Source of the DNA: JACZQZ01 sp046756945
Lineage (GTDB): Bacteria > Pseudomonadota > Alphaproteobacteria > Rhodospirillales > 2-02-FULL-58-16
Reading direction: 5' to 3'
Length of the DNA stretch: 16,482 nt
NCBI GenBank assembly: GCA_046756945.1
Contig: JBHHXI010000068.1
Coordinates: forward strand, 1 to 16,482
The notes beneath the pieces are model-generated. The model was not told where the DNA came from, searched no databases, and worked only from the letters and a program-made list of their open reading frames with translations. This document shows, in pieces, positions 1-6,599 of the stretch. Within the stretch, counting starts at the first letter, position 1; every line of letters starts with the position of its first letter. The position numbers and the translations under genes were made by a program.

Positions 1-931
<931 letters not shown>

Positions 932-1105
932 TTTCGTCCTTCGTGTCTCGTCGGACGGGAAGGGAAGCGCCGAGGCGGCAATACGGTCGTCACCGTACTG
1001 TCATCATTGACGAAACCGGACAGCTAGGCACAATGCCCTGTTCACTGGTCAGAAATTTCGGAAGGCAGAAACTGAAGTATTCGCCCGAATCGCTGGAAAT
1101 AACAG

Positions 1106-1133
1106 AATTAACCAAACCCGGCCGGCAAGTCAA
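1106..1133 (-). promoter_or_regulatory. Candidate rho promoter
   Basis: On the minus strand, TTGACT (1133-1128, five of six to the sigma-70-type -35) is followed after 16 bp by TTAATT (1111-1106, weak -10). The stretch is AT-rich compared with its surroundings. The -10 is poor, so this is a suggestion only. Transcription from here would give a leader of about 165-175 nt before rho. Confidence 0.3.
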
Positions 1134-1160
1134 ATGAAGATTCGGGCCCCTGCCATAATC

Positions 1161-1178
1161 GGACGCACACGGGCGTCC
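1161..1178 (-). terminator. Weak hairpin after hemJ
   Basis: Perfect 6-bp inverted repeat: GGACGC (1161-1166) and GCGTCC (1173-1178) with a 6-nt loop, starting 11 nt past the hemJ stop. No U-tract follows on the minus strand, so it is not a classic intrinsic terminator. It may be a 3' end-stabilising hairpin or chance in GC-rich DNA. Confidence 0.25.
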
Positions 1179-1189
1179 GCGGCCGCCGT

Positions 1190-1639
1190 TCAGAACGGTT
1201 TGACGACGGCCAGGACGACAATGCCGATCATCAGGACCGTCGGCACCTCGTTGGCCACCCGGTAGAACTTTTGCGAACGGTCGTTGCGGTCCGCGGCGAA
1301 ATCCCGCCGCCACCGGGCCATCAGCCCATGCATCGCGAAAAGCCCGAGGACGCACGCCAGCTTGGCGTGGAGCCACCCCGACGTCCACGCCCCGCCACCC
1401 AAATTCGCGATCAGCAGGCCCCCGGTCGCCAGCGCGATCGCCAGCGCCGGGTTCATGATGGCGCGCAGGAGCCGCCGTTCCATCACCTTGAAGGTCTCCG
1501 ACTGCGCCGACCCGGGCGCCGCCGCCGCGTGGTAAACGAACAGACGCGGCAGGTACAGAAGCCCCGCCATCCAGGCGATGACACCGATGATGTGCAGGGC
1601 CTTGATCCACAGATAGGCCGTTCCAGAAAGGTCCACCAC
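1190..1639 (-). CDS. hemJ: HemJ-type protoporphyrinogen IX oxidase
   Basis: Inner-membrane protein that oxidises protoporphyrinogen IX to protoporphyrin IX, the step before ferrochelatase. It replaces oxygen-dependent HemY or HemG in most alphaproteobacteria. It has 149 residues, the normal length. Four hydrophobic segments are visible (about 13-31, 60-80, 90-108, 132-147). The N-terminal KALHIIGVIAWMAGLLYLPR (13-32) is typical, with His16, His37 and the HAK of segment three (Lys93) among residues usually conserved or heme-associated in the family. The start is GTG at 1639 (another GTG at 1636); a purine-rich GGGAGA/GGGAG stretch lies just upstream. It follows hemH by 15 bp and is surely co-transcribed with hemE and hemH. 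Confidence 0.95.
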   Translation of the reverse strand: MVDLSGTAYLWIKALHIIGVIAWMAGLLYLPRLFVYHAAAAPGSAQSETFKVMERRLLRAIMNPALAIALATGGLLIANLGGGAWTSGWLHAKLACVLGLFAMHGLMARWRRDFAADRNDRSQKFYRVANEVPTVLMIGIVVLAVVKPF

Positions 1640-1654
1640 GTCTCCCGTCTCCCG

Positions 1655-2683
1655 CTATGGGCTGGGACAGCGCCCGAACCGGGCCGGACACAGGCGCCCG
1701 CCGGTGCCGCAGCATAGCCCGGTTTTCCGTTGCCGCGCCGCCCCGACGACGGCCGCCAGTCCGCCGACGAACGCGTCCGCGGTCCCCACCGCCGGTATCC
1801 GCACATAGGCCGGCACGCCCAGCCGTTCCGCCATGGCGCGGTATTCGATGTCGAGCTCGACCAGGGTTTCCGAGTGTTCCGAGACGAACGCCACCGGGTT
1901 GACCACCACCGGCACCCGGTCCCGGGCGGCCCGCGCCAGCTCCTCGTCCAATGACGGCCTCGTCCACGCCACCGGCCCGACCTTGCTCTGGTAGCAGACG
2001 GCCCAGTCCAGCCCGGGCTCGTCCACGGCCGCCACCACCGCCTCCGCCGTCCGGTTTACCTGCCACACATAGGGATCGCCGCGCGCGACAATCCTTTGGG
2101 GAAGCCCGTGGGCGGAAAAGAGGACCCGCGGCGTGCCCGAGGGTGCCGCCTGCCCGATGCCGGCGCGCACCAGGGCCGCCTGGGCGGCGATCAGGCCGGC
2201 CTGCGCCGGGTAGCAGCAGACGGCCACGGTCGGCGCCCCGATGCCGGCGGCGGCGGCGGCCCGGTGCCAGTCGTCCAGCGACGACCCGGTGGTGGTCGTC
2301 GAATACTGGGGATAAAGGGGCAGGAGGACGATTTCGTCGGGATCGAAGGCTCTTACCGCCGCCGCCGCCTCGTCGCTCATCGGGTGCCAGTACCGCATGG
2401 CGATGAAAACCTTCGCTTCCCCCGCCGGTCCCAGCAGCCGCTCCAGGGCCGCGGCCTGCTTTCCGGTGATTTCGAGAAGCGGGGACTTGCCCCCGATCCG
2501 GGCGTATATCGCCCGCGCCACGGGGGCCCGCCGGGCCGATATCCCCCGCGCCAGCAGCCAGCGTATCGGCCGCGGCGCGCCGATAATGGCCGAATCGTTG
2601 AAAAGATTGAACAAAAACGGCTTTACCGACTCCGGCCGGTCCGGCCCGCCCAGGTTGAACAACACCACGGCCAGTTTTGACAT
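1655..2683 (-). CDS. hemH: Ferrochelatase
   Basis: Inserts Fe2+ into protoporphyrin IX to make protoheme, the last step of the pathway. It has 342 residues. Diagnostic features are LFNLGGPD (8-15), the QYSTTTTGSS loop (126-135), the signature LFSAHGLPQRIV (188-199) with the expected metal-binding His192, and NPVAFVSEHSETL (262-274) with Glu269. The C-terminus is cysteine-rich (Cys324, Cys325, Cys332, Cys339) and there are Cys156/157 internally. That layout resembles the [2Fe-2S] ferrochelatases known from Caulobacter and mycobacteria, so a cluster is plausible here. ATG at 2683 is preceded by AAGGG about 10 nt upstream. It sits 39 bp after hemE and 15 bp before hemJ in the same operon. Confidence 0.98.
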   Translation of the reverse strand: MSKLAVVLFNLGGPDRPESVKPFLFNLFNDSAIIGAPRPIRWLLARGISARRAPVARAIYARIGGKSPLLEITGKQAAALERLLGPAGEAKVFIAMRYWHPMSDEAAAAVRAFDPDEIVLLPLYPQYSTTTTGSSLDDWHRAAAAAGIGAPTVAVCCYPAQAGLIAAQAALVRAGIGQAAPSGTPRVLFSAHGLPQRIVARGDPYVWQVNRTAEAVVAAVDEPGLDWAVCYQSKVGPVAWTRPSLDEELARAARDRVPVVVNPVAFVSEHSETLVELDIEYRAMAERLGVPAYVRIPAVGTADAFVGGLAAVVGAARQRKTGLCCGTGGRLCPARFGRCPSP

Positions 2684-2722
2684 TGCCGGCGGACCCTTGC
2701 GTCCCTCGACCGGTCGACGGCG

Positions 2723-3802
2723 CTAACGCCCGGACCAGCCGCGCACCAGCTCGGCCAGCCGCGCCACGTGCCCGGGCGGCGTCTCGGGCAGGATGCCATG
2801 ACCCAGGTTGAAAATGAACGGTCCGCCGGCCAACGTCCCGAGGATGCGGGTCGTTTCCCGCTCCAGGGCCTGCCCGCCGGCGACCAGCACCTGGTTGTCC
2901 AGGTTTCCCTGAACCGTACACATGCCCTGCAGGGCCTCCCTGGCCCACTCCACGGGCACCGTGCTGTCCACGCTGACACCGTCGACCCCCGTTTGCTCCA
3001 CGTAGTCCCTGTACGACACGCCGGCGCCACGCGGGAAGCCGATCACCGGCACGCCCGGGCATGCCGCCCGGAACCGGCCGACGATTTCCGCCGTCGGCGC
3101 GATCACCCACTGGCGAAACTGGGATTCACCCAGGACACCGGCCCAGCTGTCGAATATCTGGACAACTTCCACGCCGTTCTTCGCCTGTTCGATCAGGTAG
3201 GCAGCAGTGGCATCGACGAGCAGATCGATCAGCCCCTGGAACTCGGCCGGCGCGTTGTAGGCCCATGACCGCGCCCGCCCGCAATCGGTGCCGCCGTGCC
3301 CCTCCACCATGTAGACGGCCAACGTCCAGGGTGCGCCGGCGAACCCGATCAACGCCGCGTCGCCCGAAATTTCCCGGCTCAGCCGCCGAATCGTCTCGAA
3401 GACCGGCGCCAGGTGTCCGCCCAGCCGATCAAGGCTGAGCTGGCTCAAATCCCCGGCCGACCGCACCGGCTCCAGGAGCGGTCCGCGCCCTTCGGCGAAC
3501 CGCACGGCCTGTCCCAGGGCATCCGGCACGACAAGGATGTCGCTGAACAGGATGACCCCGTCCATTCCATAGCGGCGCCAAGGCTGCAGGCTCACCTCCA
3601 CTGCCAGATCCGGCGTGTAACAGAAGCGAAGGAAGTCCTCGGCCCGTTCGCGTATCCGCCGGTATTCCGGCAGGTACCGCCCCGCCTGACGCATCAGCCA
3701 AAAAGGCGGACGTGCGGGAACCTCTCCCTGCAAAGCCTGGAGCAGCGGCTTGGTGGGCGCCTTGTCGCGCGCCTTGGGGGATTGTCTCGGAGTTATGCTC
3801 AA
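2723..3802 (-). CDS. hemE: Uroporphyrinogen decarboxylase
   Basis: Cytoplasmic enzyme that decarboxylates the four acetate side chains of uroporphyrinogen III to give coproporphyrinogen III. It has 359 residues, normal apart from a slightly long, basic N-terminus. Signature 1 is PFWLMRQAGRYLPEYR (33-48, substrate-binding Arg38 and Arg42). The catalytic-region Asp is in ILFSDILVVPDALG (84-97, Asp88). Signature 2 is IGFAGAPWTLAVYMVEG (152-168), and NLGHGILPETP lies near the C-terminus. The start is TTG at 3802: an in-frame TAG lies two codons upstream and there is no ATG or GTG before signature 1. No clear Shine-Dalgarno precedes it. It is the first gene of hemE-hemH-hemJ and borders the probable replication origin, as in Caulobacter. 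Confidence 0.97.
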   Translation of the reverse strand: MSITPRQSPKARDKAPTKPLLQALQGEVPARPPFWLMRQAGRYLPEYRRIRERAEDFLRFCYTPDLAVEVSLQPWRRYGMDGVILFSDILVVPDALGQAVRFAEGRGPLLEPVRSAGDLSQLSLDRLGGHLAPVFETIRRLSREISGDAALIGFAGAPWTLAVYMVEGHGGTDCGRARSWAYNAPAEFQGLIDLLVDATAAYLIEQAKNGVEVVQIFDSWAGVLGESQFRQWVIAPTAEIVGRFRAACPGVPVIGFPRGAGVSYRDYVEQTGVDGVSVDSTVPVEWAREALQGMCTVQGNLDNQVLVAGGQALERETTRILGTLAGGPFIFNLGHGILPETPPGHVARLAELVRGWSGR

Positions 3803-3850
3803 ACCCTATACAAACAATGTTTTTTAAAGAAAGAAAGTAGTGGTTGTTGT
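3801..3850. other. AT-rich block, candidate DNA-unwinding element
   Basis: 36 of 50 bases are A or T, including a T-run followed by A/G-rich TTTTTTAAAGAAAGAAAG. It abuts the hemE start and lies about 28 bp from the exact DnaA box at 3878-3886, the usual arrangement for a duplex-unwinding element. It could equally contain the hemE promoter; I could not settle on -35/-10 elements. Confidence 0.45.
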
Positions 3851-3877
3851 AGACTGGTGAAAGCCGGGGATAGGCAA

Positions 3878-3886
3878 TTTTCCACA
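3878..3886 (+). other. DnaA box (exact consensus match)
   Basis: TTTTCCACA matches the general bacterial DnaA-box consensus TTWTNCACA at every position. It lies between the two AT-rich blocks of the hemE-DUF299 gap. Confidence 0.6.
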
Positions 3887-3970
3887 GGAATAGCAGGCAT
3901 TGGGGGCGTGCCGTCTTTTTTCAGGGCAAGGGCTGTGACTCTTTCGATGGCGTTGGCCCGTGGAAGCACG

Positions 3971-3979
3971 GTATCCACA
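3971..3979 (+). other. DnaA box (one mismatch)
   Basis: GTATCCACA differs from the strong box TTATCCACA only at the first base. It has the same orientation as the box at 3878 and lies 93 bp from it. Confidence 0.5.
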
Positions 3980-3990
3980 AGCCCGTCGGA

Positions 3991-4040
3991 TTTCTTGAAA
4001 TATGGGAACATGGGAAATAAATCGCTTTCGATATGATTTT
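3991..4040. other. Second AT-rich block with tandem octamer
   Basis: 35 of 50 bases are A or T. Inside it two tandem octamers occur: ATGGGAAC (4002-4009) and ATGGGAAA (4010-4017). It is a second candidate for the unwinding element, or a protein-binding or bending site within the origin. Confidence 0.35.
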
Positions 4041-4079
4041 TGACCCGGGTTTTCCGGGCCGGTGGGTATTCTTTTCGGT

Positions 4080-4088
4080 TGGTATCAT
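4080..4088 (+). promoter_or_regulatory. Candidate extended -10 promoter for the DUF299 operon
   Basis: TGG followed by TATCAT (4083-4088, five of six to TATAAT) forms an extended -10 element (TGn-TATCAT). No matching -35 was found at the right distance, which extended -10 promoters can tolerate. It would give a leader of about 95 nt before the ATG at 4191. Confidence 0.3.
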
Positions 4089-4101
4089 ACTGAAGACGGA
4101 T

Positions 4102-4110
4102 TTTGGATAA
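4102..4110 (-). other. DnaA box (one mismatch, reverse orientation)
   Basis: The minus strand reads TTATCCAAA, one base away from TTATCCACA. It is the only candidate box in the interval on the minus strand. Confidence 0.4.
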
Positions 4111-4147
4111 ATACGGACCGGCGGGGGCGAGCGTTTGTGTGTACAGG

Positions 4148-4167
4148 ATATCCCCACGTTATCCGGA
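4148..4167 (+). other. Pair of weak DnaA boxes
   Basis: ATATCCCCA (4148-4156) and TTATCCGGA (4159-4167) each match TTATCCACA at seven of nine positions and lie 2 bp apart. The first includes TCCCCA, the core reported for the weak W-type DnaA sites of the Caulobacter origin. Each alone would be unconvincing; their clustering and location give them modest weight. Confidence 0.3.
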
Positions 4168-4190
4168 ACCGGTAGGAACACCGCCGAACA

Positions 4191-5009
4191 ATGACAAAAC
4201 TGCATCTCCACTTGGTCTCGGATTCGACGGGCGAAACGGTGAGCCTGGTCGGGCGCGCCAGTCTGGCCCAGTTCGAGGACATCGAGGCGACCGAGCACGC
4301 GTGGAGAATGATCCGTAACAGGATCCAGGTCGATGAGGTTCTCACCGGCATCGAAAACAATCCCGGGTTCGTCCTCTATACCATGGTTGACGAAGATCTC
4401 CGCCGGATACTCGAAGACGGCTGCCAGCGGATGCGGGTACCGTGCATTCCCATCCTCGATCCGGTCGTTGGAGCGATCGGTGGGCACCTTGGAGTGGAAG
4501 TCCACCCCCAGGCCGGTCGCCAGCACGTGATGGATGCCGAGTATTTCAGCCGCATCGAGGCCCTGAACTTCGTGTTGAGCCATGACGACGGCCAGTCCGC
4601 GTGGGACCTGAATCAGGCCGACGTGGTGGTGCTCGGCGTCTCGCGTACGTCGAAGACGCCGACGTGCATCTACCTTGCCAACCGTGGAATCAAGGCGGCG
4701 AACGTTCCCATCGTACCCGGCTGCCCATTGCCGGGGGAGGTCATGGACACCACCAGTCCGCTGGTTGTCGGGCTGACCAAGGATCCGCGCCAACTGGTCC
4801 AGATCCGGCGCAACCGCCTGCGCATGCTGCAAAGGGACGAGGAAACGGACTATATCGATATCGATTCGGTATCCGACGAGGTCAACGGCGCCCGCCGGCT
4901 GTTCAACAAGCACAACTGGCCGGTGATCGACGTCACGCGCCGGTCGATCGAGGAAACGGCGGCCACCATCCTTCAGCTCTACAATCGCCGCAAGGAGCAG
5001 AATCCCTGA
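4191..5009 (+). CDS. PPDK/PEP-synthase regulatory protein (DUF299 kinase/pyrophosphorylase)
   Basis: Bifunctional serine/threonine kinase and pyrophosphorylase that switches pyruvate phosphate dikinase (PPDK) or PEP synthase off with ADP and on with Pi. It thereby controls the pyruvate-to-PEP step. It has 272 residues, the family length. The N-terminal motif HLVSDSTGET (7-16) and the P-loop GVSRTSKT (149-156), followed by PTCIYLANRG (157-166), are diagnostic. Whether the partner is PPDK or PEP synthase cannot be read from the sequence; PPDK is more usual in alphaproteobacteria. ATG at 4191 is preceded by AGGA 13 nt upstream, a rather long spacing. The orthologue flanks the origin in Caulobacter (CC_0001). 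The 3' end carries the Shine-Dalgarno of maf and overlaps it by 4 nt. Confidence 0.96.
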   Translation: MTKLHLHLVSDSTGETVSLVGRASLAQFEDIEATEHAWRMIRNRIQVDEVLTGIENNPGFVLYTMVDEDLRRILEDGCQRMRVPCIPILDPVVGAIGGHLGVEVHPQAGRQHVMDAEYFSRIEALNFVLSHDDGQSAWDLNQADVVVLGVSRTSKTPTCIYLANRGIKAANVPIVPGCPLPGEVMDTTSPLVVGLTKDPRQLVQIRRNRLRMLQRDEETDYIDIDSVSDEVNGARRLFNKHNWPVIDVTRRSIEETAATILQLYNRRKEQNP

Positions 5010-5611
5010 CGCGGCCCCCGCGACTGGTGCTGGCTTCGGCCAGCAGCGCGCGTGCGCAGGTTCTCGACGGCGCGGGGATTCCCTACCTGCGCGATCCCGC
5101 GACCATCGATGAAGGCGTCATCAAGTCGGCATTCCGGGCGAAGGGCGCGGCGGCGGCGGCGGCGGCCGAGGCGCTGGCACTGGCCAAGGCCGAGGCGGTT
5201 TCCAGACGGCACCGCGGCGCCCTGGTCGTGGGGGCCGACCAGATTCTCCAGTGCGGGGACGCGTGGCTCGACAAGCCCGCCGACGGGGAGCAGGCGGCGT
5301 CGCACCTGAGGACGCTGCGCGGCCGCACCCACAGCCTCGTCAGCGCGGTGTGCGTGGTGCGGGACGGGGAGCGCGCCTGGCACCACGTGGAAACGTCGCG
5401 ACTGACCATGTGGGCCTTCGACGACGCGTTCATCGAGCGCTACCTGGTGCGCGCCGGGCAGGCGGCCCTGGAATCTCTCGGGGCCTACAGGCTGGAGGGC
5501 CTGGGCATGCATCTGTTCTCCGACATCGAGGGCGATTTCTTCGCCATCCTCGGGCTGCCGCTGCTTCCCCTGCTCGCGTTCCTGCGCCGGAACGGATGGG
5601 GGGAGGCATGA
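5006..5611 (+). CDS. maf: Maf-family nucleoside triphosphate pyrophosphatase
   Basis: Maf/HAM1-like pyrophosphatase that hydrolyses non-standard or modified nucleoside triphosphates to monophosphates (house-cleaning). It has 201 residues from the proposed start. Visible are LVLASASSAR (7-16, nucleotide-binding loop), VVGADQIL with the following LDKP, and the C-terminal ESLGAYRLEGLG...IEGDFFAILGLPL block of the alphaproteobacterial subgroup. The start is unusual: the only well-placed codon is CTG at 5006, overlapping the upstream TGA as CTGA, with AAGGAG (4992-4997) exactly 8 nt before it. The next alternative, GTG at 5027, would cut into the first beta strand and has no ribosome site. A run of GCG codons encodes a poly-Ala stretch near residue 50. 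It is co-transcribed with the DUF299 gene. Confidence 0.93.
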   Translation: MTRPPRLVLASASSARAQVLDGAGIPYLRDPATIDEGVIKSAFRAKGAAAAAAAEALALAKAEAVSRRHRGALVVGADQILQCGDAWLDKPADGEQAASHLRTLRGRTHSLVSAVCVVRDGERAWHHVETSRLTMWAFDDAFIERYLVRAGQAALESLGAYRLEGLGMHLFSDIEGDFFAILGLPLLPLLAFLRRNGWGEA

Positions 5612-5739
5612 GGCGCCGCCCCGGTCCCGGCAATCACGGACAGGGGTTCGTTCCCGGTTCGTGGCGCAATGGTCCCGGCCCCTGTAGTATGGCGGCGCTC
5701 CCGGTCGCGGTCCGGGAGGTGCGTGCGAGGCGGCGGTGA
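5608..5739 (+). CDS. Possible 43-codon small ORF bridging maf and aroE
   Basis: The 124-bp maf-aroE gap is covered by one open frame. Its ATG (5608) overlaps the maf stop as ATGA, and its TGA (5737-5739) overlaps the aroE start as GTGA. The peptide (MRRRPGPGNHGQGFVPGSWR, then to ...VRARRR) is rich in Arg, Gly and Pro, and I recognise no family. GGAGG (5602-5606) is only 1 nt from the ATG, too close for good initiation. It may be a leader that carries ribosomes from maf to aroE, or chance. Low confidence. Confidence 0.2.
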   Translation: MRRRPGPGNHGQGFVPGSWRNGPGPCSMAALPVAVREVRARRR

Positions 5740-6596
5740 ACACGACCCTGAACGGAAAAGCGAAGCTGGCCGGGGTAATGGGTTGGCCCATCGGCCATTC
5801 GCTTTCGCCGCGCCTGCACGGGTACTGGTTGCGCCAATACGGCGTCGACGGCGCCTATGTGCCCCTTGCCGTGCGGCCGGAGGATTTCGCCGAGGCGGTG
5901 CGGATGCTGCCGCGCCGCGGCTTTGTGGGCGTCAACGTCACCGTTCCCCACAAGGAGGCGGCCGTGGCCGCCGTCGACGAGGCCGCCCGGGACGCACGGC
6001 GTATCGGCGCCGTGAACACCATCGTCGTGCGCGCCGACGGCGGCCTCATGGGGTGGAACAGCGACGGCTTCGGGTTCATGGAGAACCTGAAGGCCGGCGT
6101 GGCGGAATGGAAACCCTGGCTCGGGCCGGCGGTGGTGCTTGGCGCCGGCGGCGCCGCACGGGCGGTGTGCGCGGCCCTCGTCGACGGCGGCGCACCCGAG
6201 CTGCGCCTGGTGAACCGCACGGCCTCGCGGGCCGAGGCCCTGGCCGCCGACATCGGGGGGCCGATCAAGGTCGTTTCGTGGGCGGAGCGGGAAACGGCCC
6301 TCGACGGCGCCCGGCTGTTGACCAATACGACGACCCTGGGGATGACCGGGAACCCGCCCCTGGATCTGGCGCTCGAACGCCTGCCGCCGGAGGCGGCCGT
6401 GACAGACATCGTCTATGCGCCCCTCAGGACGCCTCTTCTTGTCGCCGCCCGGGCGCGCGGCAACCCGACGGTGGACGGCCTCGGCATGTTGCTTCACCAG
6501 GCCCGTCCGGGCTTCGCCGCCTGGTTCGGCGTGGAGCCCGAGGTGACGGACGAGATGCGTGCGTTCGTCCTCGCCGGGATGGAGAACCAGGAATAA
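5736..6596 (+). CDS. aroE: Shikimate dehydrogenase (NADP+)
   Basis: Reduces 3-dehydroshikimate to shikimate with NADPH in aromatic amino-acid biosynthesis. It has 286 residues. The shikimate-binding GHSLSPRLH (20-28, Ser22 and Ser24), catalytic Lys73 in NVTVPHK (67-73), Asn94 in GAVNTIV and Asp110 in GWNSDGFGF are all present. The NADP fold shows GAGGAARA (136-143) and the NRT phosphate motif (160-162). The C-terminal DGLGMLLHQA is typical. The GTG at 5736 is preceded by GAGG (5727-5730) at 5 nt and gives the normal N-terminus. coaE follows after 3 bp. Confidence 0.97.
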   Translation: MNTTLNGKAKLAGVMGWPIGHSLSPRLHGYWLRQYGVDGAYVPLAVRPEDFAEAVRMLPRRGFVGVNVTVPHKEAAVAAVDEAARDARRIGAVNTIVVRADGGLMGWNSDGFGFMENLKAGVAEWKPWLGPAVVLGAGGAARAVCAALVDGGAPELRLVNRTASRAEALAADIGGPIKVVSWAERETALDGARLLTNTTTLGMTGNPPLDLALERLPPEAAVTDIVYAPLRTPLLVAARARGNPTVDGLGMLLHQARPGFAAWFGVEPEVTDEMRAFVLAGMENQE

Positions 6597-6599
6597 TCC

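Larger units (their letters stand above)
932..1189 (-). other. hemJ-rho intergenic region / rho leader
   Basis: Non-coding gap of 258 bp between the hemJ stop and the rho start. It contains a small hairpin just after hemJ, a promoter candidate about 175 bp before rho, and then a long untranslated leader. rho mRNA in other bacteria (E. coli) is autoregulated through Rho-dependent attenuation in its leader, so a long leader is unsurprising. No open frame with a good start and codon bias was seen here. Confidence 0.5.
3803..4190. other. oriC: Probable chromosomal replication origin (oriC)
   Basis: Divergent 388-bp gap between hemE and the DUF299 gene. In Caulobacter crescentus and Rickettsia prowazekii the origin lies between these same two genes. 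The sequence fits: it is strikingly AT-rich for this genome (36 of 50 bases A/T at 3801-3850; 35 of 50 at 3991-4040). It also holds one exact DnaA-box consensus match (3878-3886), two one-mismatch boxes (3971-3979, 4102-4110), two two-mismatch boxes (4148-4156, 4159-4167) and one GANTC methylation-type site (3937-3941). No CtrA full site (TTAA-N7-TTAA) is present; only one TTAA occurs (3824-3827). The promoters of hemE and the DUF299 gene must also lie here. The origin assignment is an inference from synteny plus motifs. Confidence 0.78.

Noticed and set aside
990..3110. 706-codon minus-strand frame running through hemJ, hemH and part of hemE
   Set aside because: It is out of frame with three certain heme genes and its product is Gly/Arg/Ala-rich low-complexity; a GC-rich shadow.
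3799..4011. 70-codon minus-strand open frame inside the hemE-DUF299 gap
   Set aside because: No ribosome site before its ATG, third codon positions only about half G/C against a strongly G/C-biased genome, no family recognised, and it overlaps the candidate origin elements.
4044..4058. CCCGG-GTTTT-CCGGG small hairpin upstream of the DUF299 gene
   Set aside because: Only a 5-bp stem without a T-run; too weak for a terminator and common in GC-rich DNA.
3803..4190. CtrA binding sites in the candidate origin
   Set aside because: Only one TTAA (3824-3827) exists and it has no partner at N7, so Caulobacter-like CtrA control is not supported by full sites.
5149..5170. GCG/GGC triplet run in maf
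   Set aside because: It encodes a poly-Ala helix stretch in frame; similar Ala-rich codon runs occur in coaE (about 6729-6760), so it is compositional rather than a special repeat.
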